NCBI GenBank assembly: GCA_029263015.1
Contig: JAJCYI010000160.1
Coordinates: forward strand, 62,001 to 126,000
Source: Saprospiraceae bacterium
Lineage (GTDB): Bacteria > Bacteroidota > Bacteroidia > Chitinophagales > Saprospiraceae
Reading direction: 5' to 3'
Length of the DNA stretch: 64,000 nt
In this document: positions 8,040 to 15,166 of the stretch, in pieces
How positions within the stretch are numbered: position 1 is the stretch's first letter
Layout: every line of letters begins with the position of its first letter
Translations under genes and position numbers: made by a program
The notes under the pieces: generated by a model
Databases searched by the model: none
What the model saw: the letters and a program-made list of their open reading frames with translations, nothing else
What the model was told of the DNA's origin: nothing

Positions 8040-8816
8040 ATGATCACGATACAAAATCTTCACAAAGCATTTGGCAAAAATGAGGTCCTGAAAGGCATTG
8101 ACCTGAACTTTGACAAGCCAGGCATCACTGCCGTGCTCGGCCCAAACGGTTCGGGCAAGACCACCCTCATCAAATGTGTGCTCGGCATGGTCATACCCAA
8201 CAAAGGCTGCATTTGCATGGAAGGGGAAAACATTGCTGGCAAATGGGCGTACCGGGAGCATTTGAGCTACCTTCCCCAGATTGCCCGTTTTCCTGAAAAC
8301 CTGACTGGACGTGAACTCCTTAGCATGGTTAAAGATATGCGGAACGGCAAAGCCAGTGACCAAGGGTTAATCAAAATATTCGACCTCGAACCCCACCTCG
8401 ACAAACGATTGGGCAACCTCTCTGGCGGTACCCGCCAAAAGATCAACCTCATACTGACATTCATGTACGATAACCCTGTGATCATCCTCGACGAACCGAC
8501 CGCAGGTCTTGATCCCGTTGCCCTTATACACTTAAAAGATCTGATCGAGCAGGAAAAACAGCGGGGAAAGACCATTTTGATCACCACCCACATCATGAGT
8601 TTTGTGGAGCAGATTGCCGACGAGATCGTGTTTTTGTTGGAAGGCAAAATCCATTTCAAAGGAAGTCTCCGTGCATTGAAAGAACGATTCAACGAGGTAT
8701 CTGTGGAAAAGGCCATTGCCAACATGATGCTCCAACAGAACGGGAAAGCTTTCGCTGTAAAAGATATGGAACCATCTTCGGCACCCGCTACTGAATTTTT
8801 AGAAAGTGAAAATTAA
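8040..8816 (+). CDS. nosF: NosF, ABC transporter ATPase for NosZ maturation
   Basis: Cytoplasmic ATPase of the NosDFY system, which supplies a sulfur species and energy for CuZ assembly. The 258-residue protein has all ABC motifs: Walker A GPNGSGKTT at 34-42, signature LSGGTRQK from 127, Walker B VIILDEP at 147-153 followed by the D-loop AGLDP, and the switch histidine H184. The length is normal. It begins 1 bp after nosD and is followed by the permease gene nosY. Confidence 0.95.
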   Translation: MITIQNLHKAFGKNEVLKGIDLNFDKPGITAVLGPNGSGKTTLIKCVLGMVIPNKGCICMEGENIAGKWAYREHLSYLPQIARFPENLTGRELLSMVKDMRNGKASDQGLIKIFDLEPHLDKRLGNLSGGTRQKINLILTFMYDNPVIILDEPTAGLDPVALIHLKDLIEQEKQRGKTILITTHIMSFVEQIADEIVFLLEGKIHFKGSLRALKERFNEVSVEKAIANMMLQQNGKAFAVKDMEPSSAPATEFLESEN

Positions 8817-8859
8817 TTCCTCACTCTTGCCTCATCGGTAGGCATGCAACTTTTGAAAA

Positions 8860-9642
8860 ATGTTTAAAATACTCAAATACAGTTTTTTCGACCTCGTGCG
8901 CAGCCGCTGGACCTATATCTATTGCGCATTTTATTTTTTGTTCACCCTCTCTTTGTTGTGGTTGAGCAACGACCTCTCCAAAGTCACTATCAGTCTGATG
9001 AACGTGATATTGGTGCTGGTGCCATTGATTGCCACCATGTTCGGCATCATGTACTATTACAACTCGCGTGAATTCACGGAACTGTTGCTGGCCCAGCCGA
9101 TCAAGCGCACAAGCATTTTCATCGGACAATATTTTGGCGTAGCCCTTTCGCTCTCAGGAAGTTTACTGGTCGGTGTAGGAGTACCGTTCCTGCTCTATGG
9201 CATTTTCGGTTCTGGCCAAATCTGGAATTTTTTGACCCTGCTGATGGTGGGCGTTTTTCTCTCTTTTATCTTTTCTGCCATTGCCTTTTTCATTGCATTG
9301 AAAAATGAAAACCGCATCAAAGGATTTGGGTTGGGCATTTTGGTCTGGCTGTTTCTCGCAGTGATTTATGACGGAATATTTTTGTTATTGCTGGCCGTCT
9401 TCAGCGACTACCCCATCGAAGGTTTTGCCATGGGCGCTTCCATGTTCAACCCCATCGACCTGTCGAGGATTTTGATTTTATTGAAACTGGACATCTCCGC
9501 CCTGATGGGTTACACCGGAGCTGTGTTCCAGAAATTTTTGGGTACATCCATGGGTATGGTAGCTTCGATTACCATCCTTTTTGCCTGGGTCGCACTGCCA
9601 GTTTGGAGGATTAAACGGGTAGCATTGAGGAAAGATTTTTAG
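8860..9642 (+). CDS. nosY: NosY, ABC transporter permease for NosZ maturation
   Basis: Membrane partner of NosF: 260 residues with about six transmembrane helices and the ABC-2-type permease signature (YYNSREFTELLLAQPIKR between helices 2 and 3, then EGFAMGASMFNPIDLSRI before the last helices). It is the last gene of the operon, 43 bp after nosF, and a 12-13 bp hairpin terminator follows. Together nosZ, nosL, nosD, nosF and nosY form a complete clade II set. No nosR or nosX is present, as is usual for clade II. Confidence 0.94.
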   Translation: MFKILKYSFFDLVRSRWTYIYCAFYFLFTLSLLWLSNDLSKVTISLMNVILVLVPLIATMFGIMYYYNSREFTELLLAQPIKRTSIFIGQYFGVALSLSGSLLVGVGVPFLLYGIFGSGQIWNFLTLLMVGVFLSFIFSAIAFFIALKNENRIKGFGLGILVWLFLAVIYDGIFLLLLAVFSDYPIEGFAMGASMFNPIDLSRILILLKLDISALMGYTGAVFQKFLGTSMGMVASITILFAWVALPVWRIKRVALRKDF

Positions 9643-9676
9643 AAAAATTCAATCTCCGACGCACCTACTAAATAAA

Positions 9677-9709
9677 TAAGCCATCCTATATTTACAATAG
9701 GATGGCTTA
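9677..9709. terminator. Bidirectional terminator between nosY and a convergent gene
   Basis: A 13-bp perfect stem (9677-9689 with 9697-9709, 7-nt loop) lies in the 90-bp gap between convergent genes. Its AT-rich flanks suit termination from both sides. Confidence 0.75.
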
Positions 9710-9732
9710 ATACATATTTAGATTTTACTTAA

Positions 9733-10449
9733 TCACTTGCAAGCTTGAGTATATTCCCAAACATGGGCTTCAAAATCTGACCATTTAGGATTTTTTCCAT
9801 ACTTCTTCACAACTGCTTTACAGTCCCCAAAGAGCATTTTGAATTCTTCATCGTAATTTTTCTTATGAAGCTTATGGGCAATTTTGTCCCCTTTCTTTTT
9901 TACGAAATAAGACTTTCCGCCGCCGCCCACAAAAGTAACGCCTGCCACGCCCAACCCCATTGTTTCTCCCGTTAATGGGTCATCGTAAACCTTGACCTTA
10001 TTGCTAAACGAGGGGTTCACCAATTGCATCATAAGTGTACGGGTCTTCTTTTTTATCCTTACTTCACTCTTCTCCAAATAGACATATCCTTTGCCGATAA
10101 TGTCTTTGTCTAGGTCAGCACTTTGCCATTGGCCTGCATTTTCCAAAAATCCCAATGTGCCAGCGGCTTTCGCCATTGTGCTCGGCGGGAGGTACATGAA
10201 ATTAATTTTTTCTGGTTTGATCTTGACTTTATTGTCGTTCATGTCTTTGAGTTTCACTTCGTCGATCAACCCCCTTTTCCAACGAAGGCCTTTGAGATTG
10301 CCTGCTATCTGGCTTCCGTCATCCATGGTAAGATAGGATGTTTTTTTTGGGGAATACCCTATGAGGGCAGGGCTGAACTTTTGAGCAGAGACTGTTGTGC
10401 CGAGCAGGAGTACAGCAAACAAGGGTAGTAGTTTTTTGTAATGGTTCAT
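9733..10449 (-). CDS. Secreted protein of unknown function
   Basis: A 238-residue protein with a clear signal peptide (KKLLPLFAVLLLGTTVSAQ) and a basic mature part rich in Lys. The segment LTMDDGSQIAGNLKGLRW resembles the short beta motifs found in several Bacteroidota exported proteins of unknown role; I recognise no catalytic motif. A Gly-rich stretch (GVTFVGGGGKSY) lies around residue 175. It stands alone, convergent with the nos operon and separated from the next genes by about 230 bp. The signal peptide makes it a real gene; function cannot be assigned. Confidence 0.75.
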   Translation of the reverse strand: MNHYKKLLPLFAVLLLGTTVSAQKFSPALIGYSPKKTSYLTMDDGSQIAGNLKGLRWKRGLIDEVKLKDMNDNKVKIKPEKINFMYLPPSTMAKAAGTLGFLENAGQWQSADLDKDIIGKGYVYLEKSEVRIKKKTRTLMMQLVNPSFSNKVKVYDDPLTGETMGLGVAGVTFVGGGGKSYFVKKKGDKIAHKLHKKNYDEEFKMLFGDCKAVVKKYGKNPKWSDFEAHVWEYTQACK

Positions 10450-10682
10450 AATTTTGATCTATTAAGAAATTTAAGGTTTTGCGCAACCCTCTTATATTGA
10501 AATCAGGACAAGAGGTAGAATGTTGCACCGCAAAGGAAGTTTTCAAATCAGAGATAAAAGACCCTGAAATTCCCCAGCAAAGATGAAGAACTTCATTGAC
10601 AAACCCGCCCAGAAAAAAGGCTTCCTCGACTTATTGATTGAATAATGTTGGCAGAGCGTTTTGAAAACACCAACTTTACAGG

Positions 10683-11732
10683 ATGAACCTGATGCCAAGT
10701 AAACGGACATGGCTGCAAATTTTGTTCTGGGGGTTGCTCTGGATTTCCATCCCGTTTCTGTTGGCGGGCGGGGGCTCCGACATCCATGAGCGCTATTTTT
10801 ACCACAGCTTGGTCATTTTCACAGGCACCGCGCTGGTGGTGTGGATCAATGTAGCAGTGCTTATCCCTAAATTGTTTTTTGAAAACAAACAAGCCCTTTA
10901 CCTGCTTTCCGGTATCGCTTTGGTGGCCCTCATTACCTTCCTCGATGAATGGGATGCCACTCCTTGGGAAAAATATTTTGAGCACTCGACACCACCTCGC
11001 AGGGCAAATATGCAACCGAATTCGCTCAGGCATTATCTCCGCACGATCAGCTACGTAATGCCTTACCTCACCGCTTTTGTCAGCAGTGCCCTCATTGAGA
11101 TAGCCAGTTACGCCAACCAAAAAGCCAAGGAGGCCGCAGATTTCAGGAATGAAAAATTGGAGTCGGAAATGAAATTCCTCAAGTGGGAATTCAACCCCCA
11201 TTTCCTATTCAATGCCCTGAACAATATTTATACACTTTCCATCATTAAGTCAGAAAAAACGCCCGAAAACCTGCTTAAGCTTTCTGGTATGCTCCGTTAC
11301 ATGCTCTATGATTGCAAAGCGGACACCGTTACGCTCGACAAGGAAATCGCCTATCTCAAACACTTCATTGACTTGCACCTATTGAAAGACAGCCAAGGCC
11401 TCAATGTGGAAGTCCACCTCGACGAAAGCAAGCCAGACATAAAGATAGCGCCCATGTTGCTGATCCCTTTTATTGAAAATGCCTTTAAGCATAGCCAGGT
11501 TGAAGACCTTGAAAACGGCTGGATCAAAATAGACCTGGCCACCACTGGTGACCACTTGGTTTTTGAAGTGTGCAATAGTTTACCGAAGGATAAATTCACA
11601 AAAGACAAAATAGGTGGAATCGGCCTAGAAAATGTGCGCCGGCAATTGGAACTTATGTACCCTGATAGGCACGACCTGAAAATCAAGGCAGGTGAAGATG
11701 TGTTTGAAATTTACCTTAAAATTGAAATTTGA
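10683..11732 (+). CDS. LytS/YehU-family sensor histidine kinase
   Basis: Membrane sensor kinase of 349 residues. Four hydrophobic helices occupy residues 10-140 and are probably the sensing part, with no separate extracellular domain. A short coiled linker leads to the His_kinase domain with phospho-acceptor H173 in EFNPHFLFNALNNIY, then the ATPase domain (IPFIENAFKH N-box, GIGLENVRRQL G-box). Such kinases pair with LytTR regulators, and the next gene is one, 70 bp downstream, so they form a two-component system. The signal is unknown. The N-terminal M may be MNLMPS or MPS; both lie within 12 bp. Confidence 0.92.
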   Translation: MNLMPSKRTWLQILFWGLLWISIPFLLAGGGSDIHERYFYHSLVIFTGTALVVWINVAVLIPKLFFENKQALYLLSGIALVALITFLDEWDATPWEKYFEHSTPPRRANMQPNSLRHYLRTISYVMPYLTAFVSSALIEIASYANQKAKEAADFRNEKLESEMKFLKWEFNPHFLFNALNNIYTLSIIKSEKTPENLLKLSGMLRYMLYDCKADTVTLDKEIAYLKHFIDLHLLKDSQGLNVEVHLDESKPDIKIAPMLLIPFIENAFKHSQVEDLENGWIKIDLATTGDHLVFEVCNSLPKDKFTKDKIGGIGLENVRRQLELMYPDRHDLKIKAGEDVFEIYLKIEI

Positions 11733-11737
11733 TCGAA

Positions 11738-11802
11738 TCACTGTCTCTTGGTTTCTTGGTTCCATTGTTCCAAAAACCATGAATCAATGAAACCATGAAC
11801 CA
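11738..11802. repeat. 8-bp-period inverted repeat between kinase and regulator genes
   Basis: Octamers TCTTGGTT, TCTTGGTT, CCATTGTT are followed by their complementary forms (CATGAATC, AATGAAAC, CATGAACC, AATGAAAA), running right into the regulator start. It can fold as a long imperfect hairpin covering the ribosome site. Confidence 0.55.
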
Positions 11803-12516
11803 ATGAAAATCCGCTGCTTAATCATCGATGATGAAGAACTGGCTCGCACACTGCTCGAAAATTATATTGGCCGTCTTCCCAACATAGAGCTGGTCGGCAA
11901 ATGCAAAGACCCAATGGAAGCGCTCCAACTGATGCAAGATTCCCCAGTGGATCTACTTTTATTGGATATTCAAATGCCTGGCCTGACGGGCGTAGAATTC
12001 GTGCGCACCTTAAAACAAAAGCCACTCGTCATTTTCACCACTGCATATCCTGATTTTGCCCTGGAAGGCTACACCCTTGATATTGTTGATTATTTATTGA
12101 AGCCATTCGGTTTCGAACGGTTCGTGCAGGCAGTGAACAAGGCGGGTGAACTGATTCGACTAAAATCTGGCACCTCTCCTGATACTGTTGAAAATTTAGA
12201 GGAAAAGAAAGATTTCATTCTTGTGAAATCTGAACATAAAATACACCGCATCAAATTTGCCGACATCAATTATATACAAAGTATGAGGGAATACGTGGCC
12301 TACTACCTGCCACATAAACGCATCCTTTCATTGAATTCTTTAAAAAGCCTTGAGGAAAGTTTGCCAGCCAGCCGCTTCATCCGCATCCACAAATCATACA
12401 TCGTTGCCATCGACAAAGTGGACACTCTGGAAGGGAACATGGTACACATCGGGAAAGAAAAACTGCCCATTGGGCCGAGCTACCGGGATGTGGTGGTGAA
12501 CAATATTTTCCAATAA
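11803..12516 (+). CDS. LytTR-family response regulator
   Basis: Cytoplasmic response regulator of 237 residues: a receiver domain (acidic pocket D9/D10, phospho-acceptor D55 in LLLLDIQMPG, conserved Thr in FTTAYP, Lys in LLKPF) and a C-terminal LytTR DNA-binding domain from about residue 140 (DFILVKSEHKIHRIKFADI, IHKSYIVAIDKV). It is the cognate partner of the upstream LytS-type kinase. LytTR proteins of Bacteroidota usually regulate nearby or cell-surface genes; no target is evident here. The start codon emerges from the preceding octamer repeat (…AATGAAAATC). Confidence 0.94.
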   Translation: MKIRCLIIDDEELARTLLENYIGRLPNIELVGKCKDPMEALQLMQDSPVDLLLLDIQMPGLTGVEFVRTLKQKPLVIFTTAYPDFALEGYTLDIVDYLLKPFGFERFVQAVNKAGELIRLKSGTSPDTVENLEEKKDFILVKSEHKIHRIKFADINYIQSMREYVAYYLPHKRILSLNSLKSLEESLPASRFIRIHKSYIVAIDKVDTLEGNMVHIGKEKLPIGPSYRDVVVNNIFQ

Positions 12517-12528
12517 GAATATATTGCC

Positions 12529-12927
12529 TTATTTTTTCAGACCTGAAAAAACTTCAAGATTTTCCCCTGCATCGGAAGCTATTCCATAAGAAAGCCTTCC
12601 ATTTACAGGAGTCATCATACCATTTTTCAATATGACTCCGTCTTTAGATGTGAGCCTAATGATGCGGATGGCACTCAAGTTATCTTCTTTTAGTTCAGCT
12701 TTAAATGTTTTGCTGGTACTATTAGAGAAAGGAGTGATCTGGATGGTATTTGCATCCAATTTACTCACTTTTACCTGATAGGTTTTGTCGAGACTGCCAT
12801 CTTTGGCAAACATACCCGTGTAAACGCCTACGAGTTCATCCGCCAAATCATTTGAAATGGGCATTTGTGAAGACGTGAAAAGGAAAGGGGAAAGTAATAG
12901 GATGGTGTAAATTAGCAGATTTTTCAT
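12529..12927 (-). CDS. Small secreted protein of unknown function
   Basis: A 132-residue product with a signal peptide (MKNLLIYTILLLSPFLFTSS) and a small, probably all-beta mature domain. The pattern LVGVYTGMFAKDGSLDKTYQVKV resembles lipocalin-like small beta-barrels often annotated as hypothetical in Bacteroidota, but this is only a resemblance. It is convergent with the response regulator, ending 12 bp from it. No catalytic motif is visible. Confidence 0.7.
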   Translation of the reverse strand: MKNLLIYTILLLSPFLFTSSQMPISNDLADELVGVYTGMFAKDGSLDKTYQVKVSKLDANTIQITPFSNSTSKTFKAELKEDNLSAIRIIRLTSKDGVILKNGMMTPVNGRLSYGIASDAGENLEVFSGLKK

Positions 12928-13115
12928 TGCCGGTTATAAATTTTACAGTTAATAGGGAGGACATGTAAAATGGGAGTAATTGTTATCATTCAAATTTTTT
13001 GCCACAAAAGCAAACCTGCAAAGTATTTTAGCAGCAATAGCTCAACTTGAATGAGCTTCGACCTTCGTTTATTTGCGCCGCATTACTTTGCCGTTACTAA
13101 AAACAAAATCCATTT

Positions 13116-14096
13116 ATGCCCGTCTTGGAAGTAAACGACTACCACCCTGGCCCTTTGTTCAGGCATGGCCATATCAATACCATTTTCCCTGCCTTGTTCA
13201 GAAAAGATAAACGATTGGGATATAAAAGAGCGCGCATCACCACACCCGATGATGACTTCTTGGCCATTGATTTTTTGCGTTCGGGAAATGGCCGGGTGGC
13301 ATTTATCCTCCACGGACTTGAAGGCAGCAGTTCTTCCCAATACGCACAGGGCGCTGCTGATATTTTTTTTAAAAACGGGTGGGATGTTGCACTCATTAAC
13401 CATCGCAGTTGTAGCGGAGAAATGAACCGTCAAAAGCGCATGTACCACAGCGGTGTCACGGACGACCCACATACAGTCATACAGGTTTTGAAAAAAGATT
13501 ATGATGAAATAATAATGGTGGGGTTCAGCCTTGGTGGCAACATGACTTTAAAATACTTAGGGGAACAAAGCAGCAATATTGACCCAGCGATCCGATGTGC
13601 CGTGGCAGTATCGGTACCTATTGACCTGCACTCCTGTTCATTGCGTATCATCCACCCATCCAATTTTGTCTATGACCAGCGTTTTATGAAAAGCCTCACC
13701 AAAAAAGTACACGAAAAGCACAAACAGTTTCCCGATACCTATGATCCAGGTTTACTCAAACATGTGAAAAACCTGTGGGACTTTGATGAATATTTCACTG
13801 CGCCGCTCCACGGTTTCGATGGAGCAAAAGGCTATTACAAAAACTGCAGCAGCCTGCCATTATTGAAAGACATCCGCATCCCCACCCTGCTCATCAATGC
13901 ACTCGATGACCCCTTGCTCGGCGACACCTGTTACCCAACCGGAATAGCAGAAAACAGCGAACACTTAAATTTTATGGCCCCGGAACATGGGGGGCATTGT
14001 GGCTTCACCAGTTTCGGAAAAAGGCATTATTGGCAAGAATTGAAAATGCTTGAATTTGTTGAGGAGGTGTGTCAGTCTGCGCAAATGGATTCTTAA
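13116..14096 (+). CDS. YheT-type alpha/beta hydrolase
   Basis: Cytoplasmic alpha/beta hydrolase of 326 residues in the YheT/ABHD1-3 family. Diagnostic segments are LHGLEGSSSSQYAQG (residues 66-80), NHRSCSGEMNR, the nucleophile elbow GFSLGGN with S138, an acid in ALDDPLLGD and the catalytic His in EHGGHCGF. Substrates of bacterial members are unknown; carboxylesterase activity on short esters or lipids is likely. It overlaps the convergent DUF2007 gene by 4 bp at the stop codons. Its promoter lies in the 190-bp gap shared with the divergent small secreted protein. Confidence 0.9.
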   Translation: MPVLEVNDYHPGPLFRHGHINTIFPALFRKDKRLGYKRARITTPDDDFLAIDFLRSGNGRVAFILHGLEGSSSSQYAQGAADIFFKNGWDVALINHRSCSGEMNRQKRMYHSGVTDDPHTVIQVLKKDYDEIIMVGFSLGGNMTLKYLGEQSSNIDPAIRCAVAVSVPIDLHSCSLRIIHPSNFVYDQRFMKSLTKKVHEKHKQFPDTYDPGLLKHVKNLWDFDEYFTAPLHGFDGAKGYYKNCSSLPLLKDIRIPTLLINALDDPLLGDTCYPTGIAENSEHLNFMAPEHGGHCGFTSFGKRHYWQELKMLEFVEEVCQSAQMDS

Positions 14097-14302
14097 TCAA
14101 CCTTGTTTTTTTTCAAAACCTTAGCGGCCTTCTCTGCATTCTCTGGCAGCGTGTAAAGTTCCGCATTTCCCAACATCGGCATGGCCGAATCAGGGTGGTT
14201 GAGAATATGGCTGACAATGCCATTCTGTTTGAGCACATCCTCGGCAATTTTTACTTGCACGAGATCGGAAGAAGAATACACTTTTACCCAATTCTCTTTC
14301 AT
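14093..14302 (-). CDS. DUF2007-family small protein
   Basis: A 69-residue protein matching the DUF2007 (putative signal-transducing protein) family: WVKVYSSSDLVQVKIAEDVLKQNGI, a Pro/Asp-containing turn, then LYTLPENAEKAAKVLKK. It has a ferredoxin-like fold in known structures but no defined function. It ends convergently over the hydrolase stop codon. A 52-bp inverted-repeat element starts 34 bp upstream of its start codon and may belong to its 5' leader. Confidence 0.85.
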   Translation of the reverse strand: MKENWVKVYSSSDLVQVKIAEDVLKQNGIVSHILNHPDSAMPMLGNAELYTLPENAEKAAKVLKKNKVD

Positions 14303-14335
14303 CTGTTTATTAGTTATAGTTCCAGCGGGAACTTA

Positions 14336-14387
14336 CCATGTTTAAATAATCATTCCCCTATATGGTTTCATGATTATTTAAATATGG
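14336..14387 (-). repeat. 52-bp inverted-repeat element, copy A
   Basis: Arms of 18 bp (17 matching) at 14336-14353 and 14370-14387 enclose a 16-nt loop. A 52-bp counterpart at 62374-62425 conserves the arms' core (TTAAATAAT / TGATTATTTAA) and much of the loop (TTCCC.T.T..GGTTT). Both copies lie 34-52 bp upstream of a short minus-strand gene, so a 5'-leader element on that strand is possible; a mobile palindrome is the alternative. Confidence 0.6.
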
Positions 14388-14554
14388 AGGTTTCATGGTG
14401 TTGATTTTTGGAAGCCCAAATTCAACAATTTTTTTACTTCTTGAAAGGCGACTATAGATTAACCAGTCACAATATAAAACCAATCCTATCAGCCATTTAT
14501 GATTAAAATTATTGATAGAATGACATTAATCATGGCTGCCCATTTCAATTTAAA

Positions 14555-14627
14555 TACGAAAATTGTCGTACTATAATTTGATTTTACGAAAAACTTCGTA
14601 TAAACTTGCATTACGAAATTATTCGTG
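14555..14627. promoter_or_regulatory. Three BlaI-type operators upstream of blaI
   Basis: Three 16-bp inverted repeats share TACGAAA-N-TTCGTA-like symmetry: 14555-14570 (TACGAAAATTGTCGTA), 14585-14600 (TACGAAAAACTTCGTA) and 14612-14627 (TACGAAATTATTCGTG, embedded in a longer TTGCA…TGCAA palindrome). Centres are 30 and 27 bp apart. They lie just upstream of the BlaI-family repressor start, as expected for autorepression. Confidence 0.8.
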
Positions 14628-14695
14628 CAACGGTAGCAGCTGACTTTGAGTCTCTAAATTTACACAATAAAACCGTTGGAATAAAATTTAAGTCC

Positions 14696-15079
14696 ATGTT
14701 AAAAAATAAAATTCCGAAACCTACCGGATCCGAGCTGGAAATACTCCGGCTACTTTGGGAAAATGGGCCGTCTTCCGTGCGATCCGTCAATGAGCAACTG
14801 AATTTAAAGAAGGAGACAGGTTACACTACCACACTCAAATTCATGCAGATCATGTTGGACAAAAAGCTGGTGACCCGCAATACCGACAGCCGCAGCCATA
14901 TCTATAAAGCCGCCATTAACCAGGAGGAAACCCAACGTGACCTGCTCGGCAATTTTGTGGACAATGTGTTTGGAGGTTCCGCCATGAGTCTCGTCATGCA
15001 GGCCCTTGGCAACCACGATGCCTCCCCGGAAGAACTCGACAAGATCAAAGATTTGATAAAAAAGATGGAAGGGAAGTGA
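14696..15079 (+). CDS. blaI: BlaI/MecI-family transcriptional repressor
   Basis: Winged-helix repressor of 127 residues, starting at MLKNKIPKP; the longer frame runs through the operator region, so this ATG is preferred. Family hallmarks are PTGSELEILRLLWENGPSSVRSVNEQL, the recognition helix GYTTTLKFMQIMLDKKLV, and the C-terminal dimerisation part DLLGNFVDNVFGGSAMSLVMQAL. BlaI proteins are cleaved or inactivated through the partner BlaR1-type protease, encoded next. Three matching palindromes upstream indicate autoregulation. In Bacteroidota such pairs often respond to envelope stress rather than beta-lactams alone. Confidence 0.93.
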   Translation: MLKNKIPKPTGSELEILRLLWENGPSSVRSVNEQLNLKKETGYTTTLKFMQIMLDKKLVTRNTDSRSHIYKAAINQEETQRDLLGNFVDNVFGGSAMSLVMQALGNHDASPEELDKIKDLIKKMEGK

Positions 15080-15160
15080 GCAGTAGGCAGTAGGCAGTAG
15101 GCAGTAAGCTGATTAGCTTTTATGTTCAACATTATTCATTATTCGTTTTTCATTATTCAT
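15078..15160. repeat. 7-bp-period repeats between blaI and the M56 peptidase gene
   Basis: Two tracts occur here: GCAGTAG repeated four times (last unit GCAGTAA) just after the blaI stop, and ATTATTC/ATTATTC/GTTTTTC/ATTATTC just before the next start. Both have a 7-bp period but unrelated units. Confidence 0.7.
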
Positions 15161-15166
15161 TAAAAA

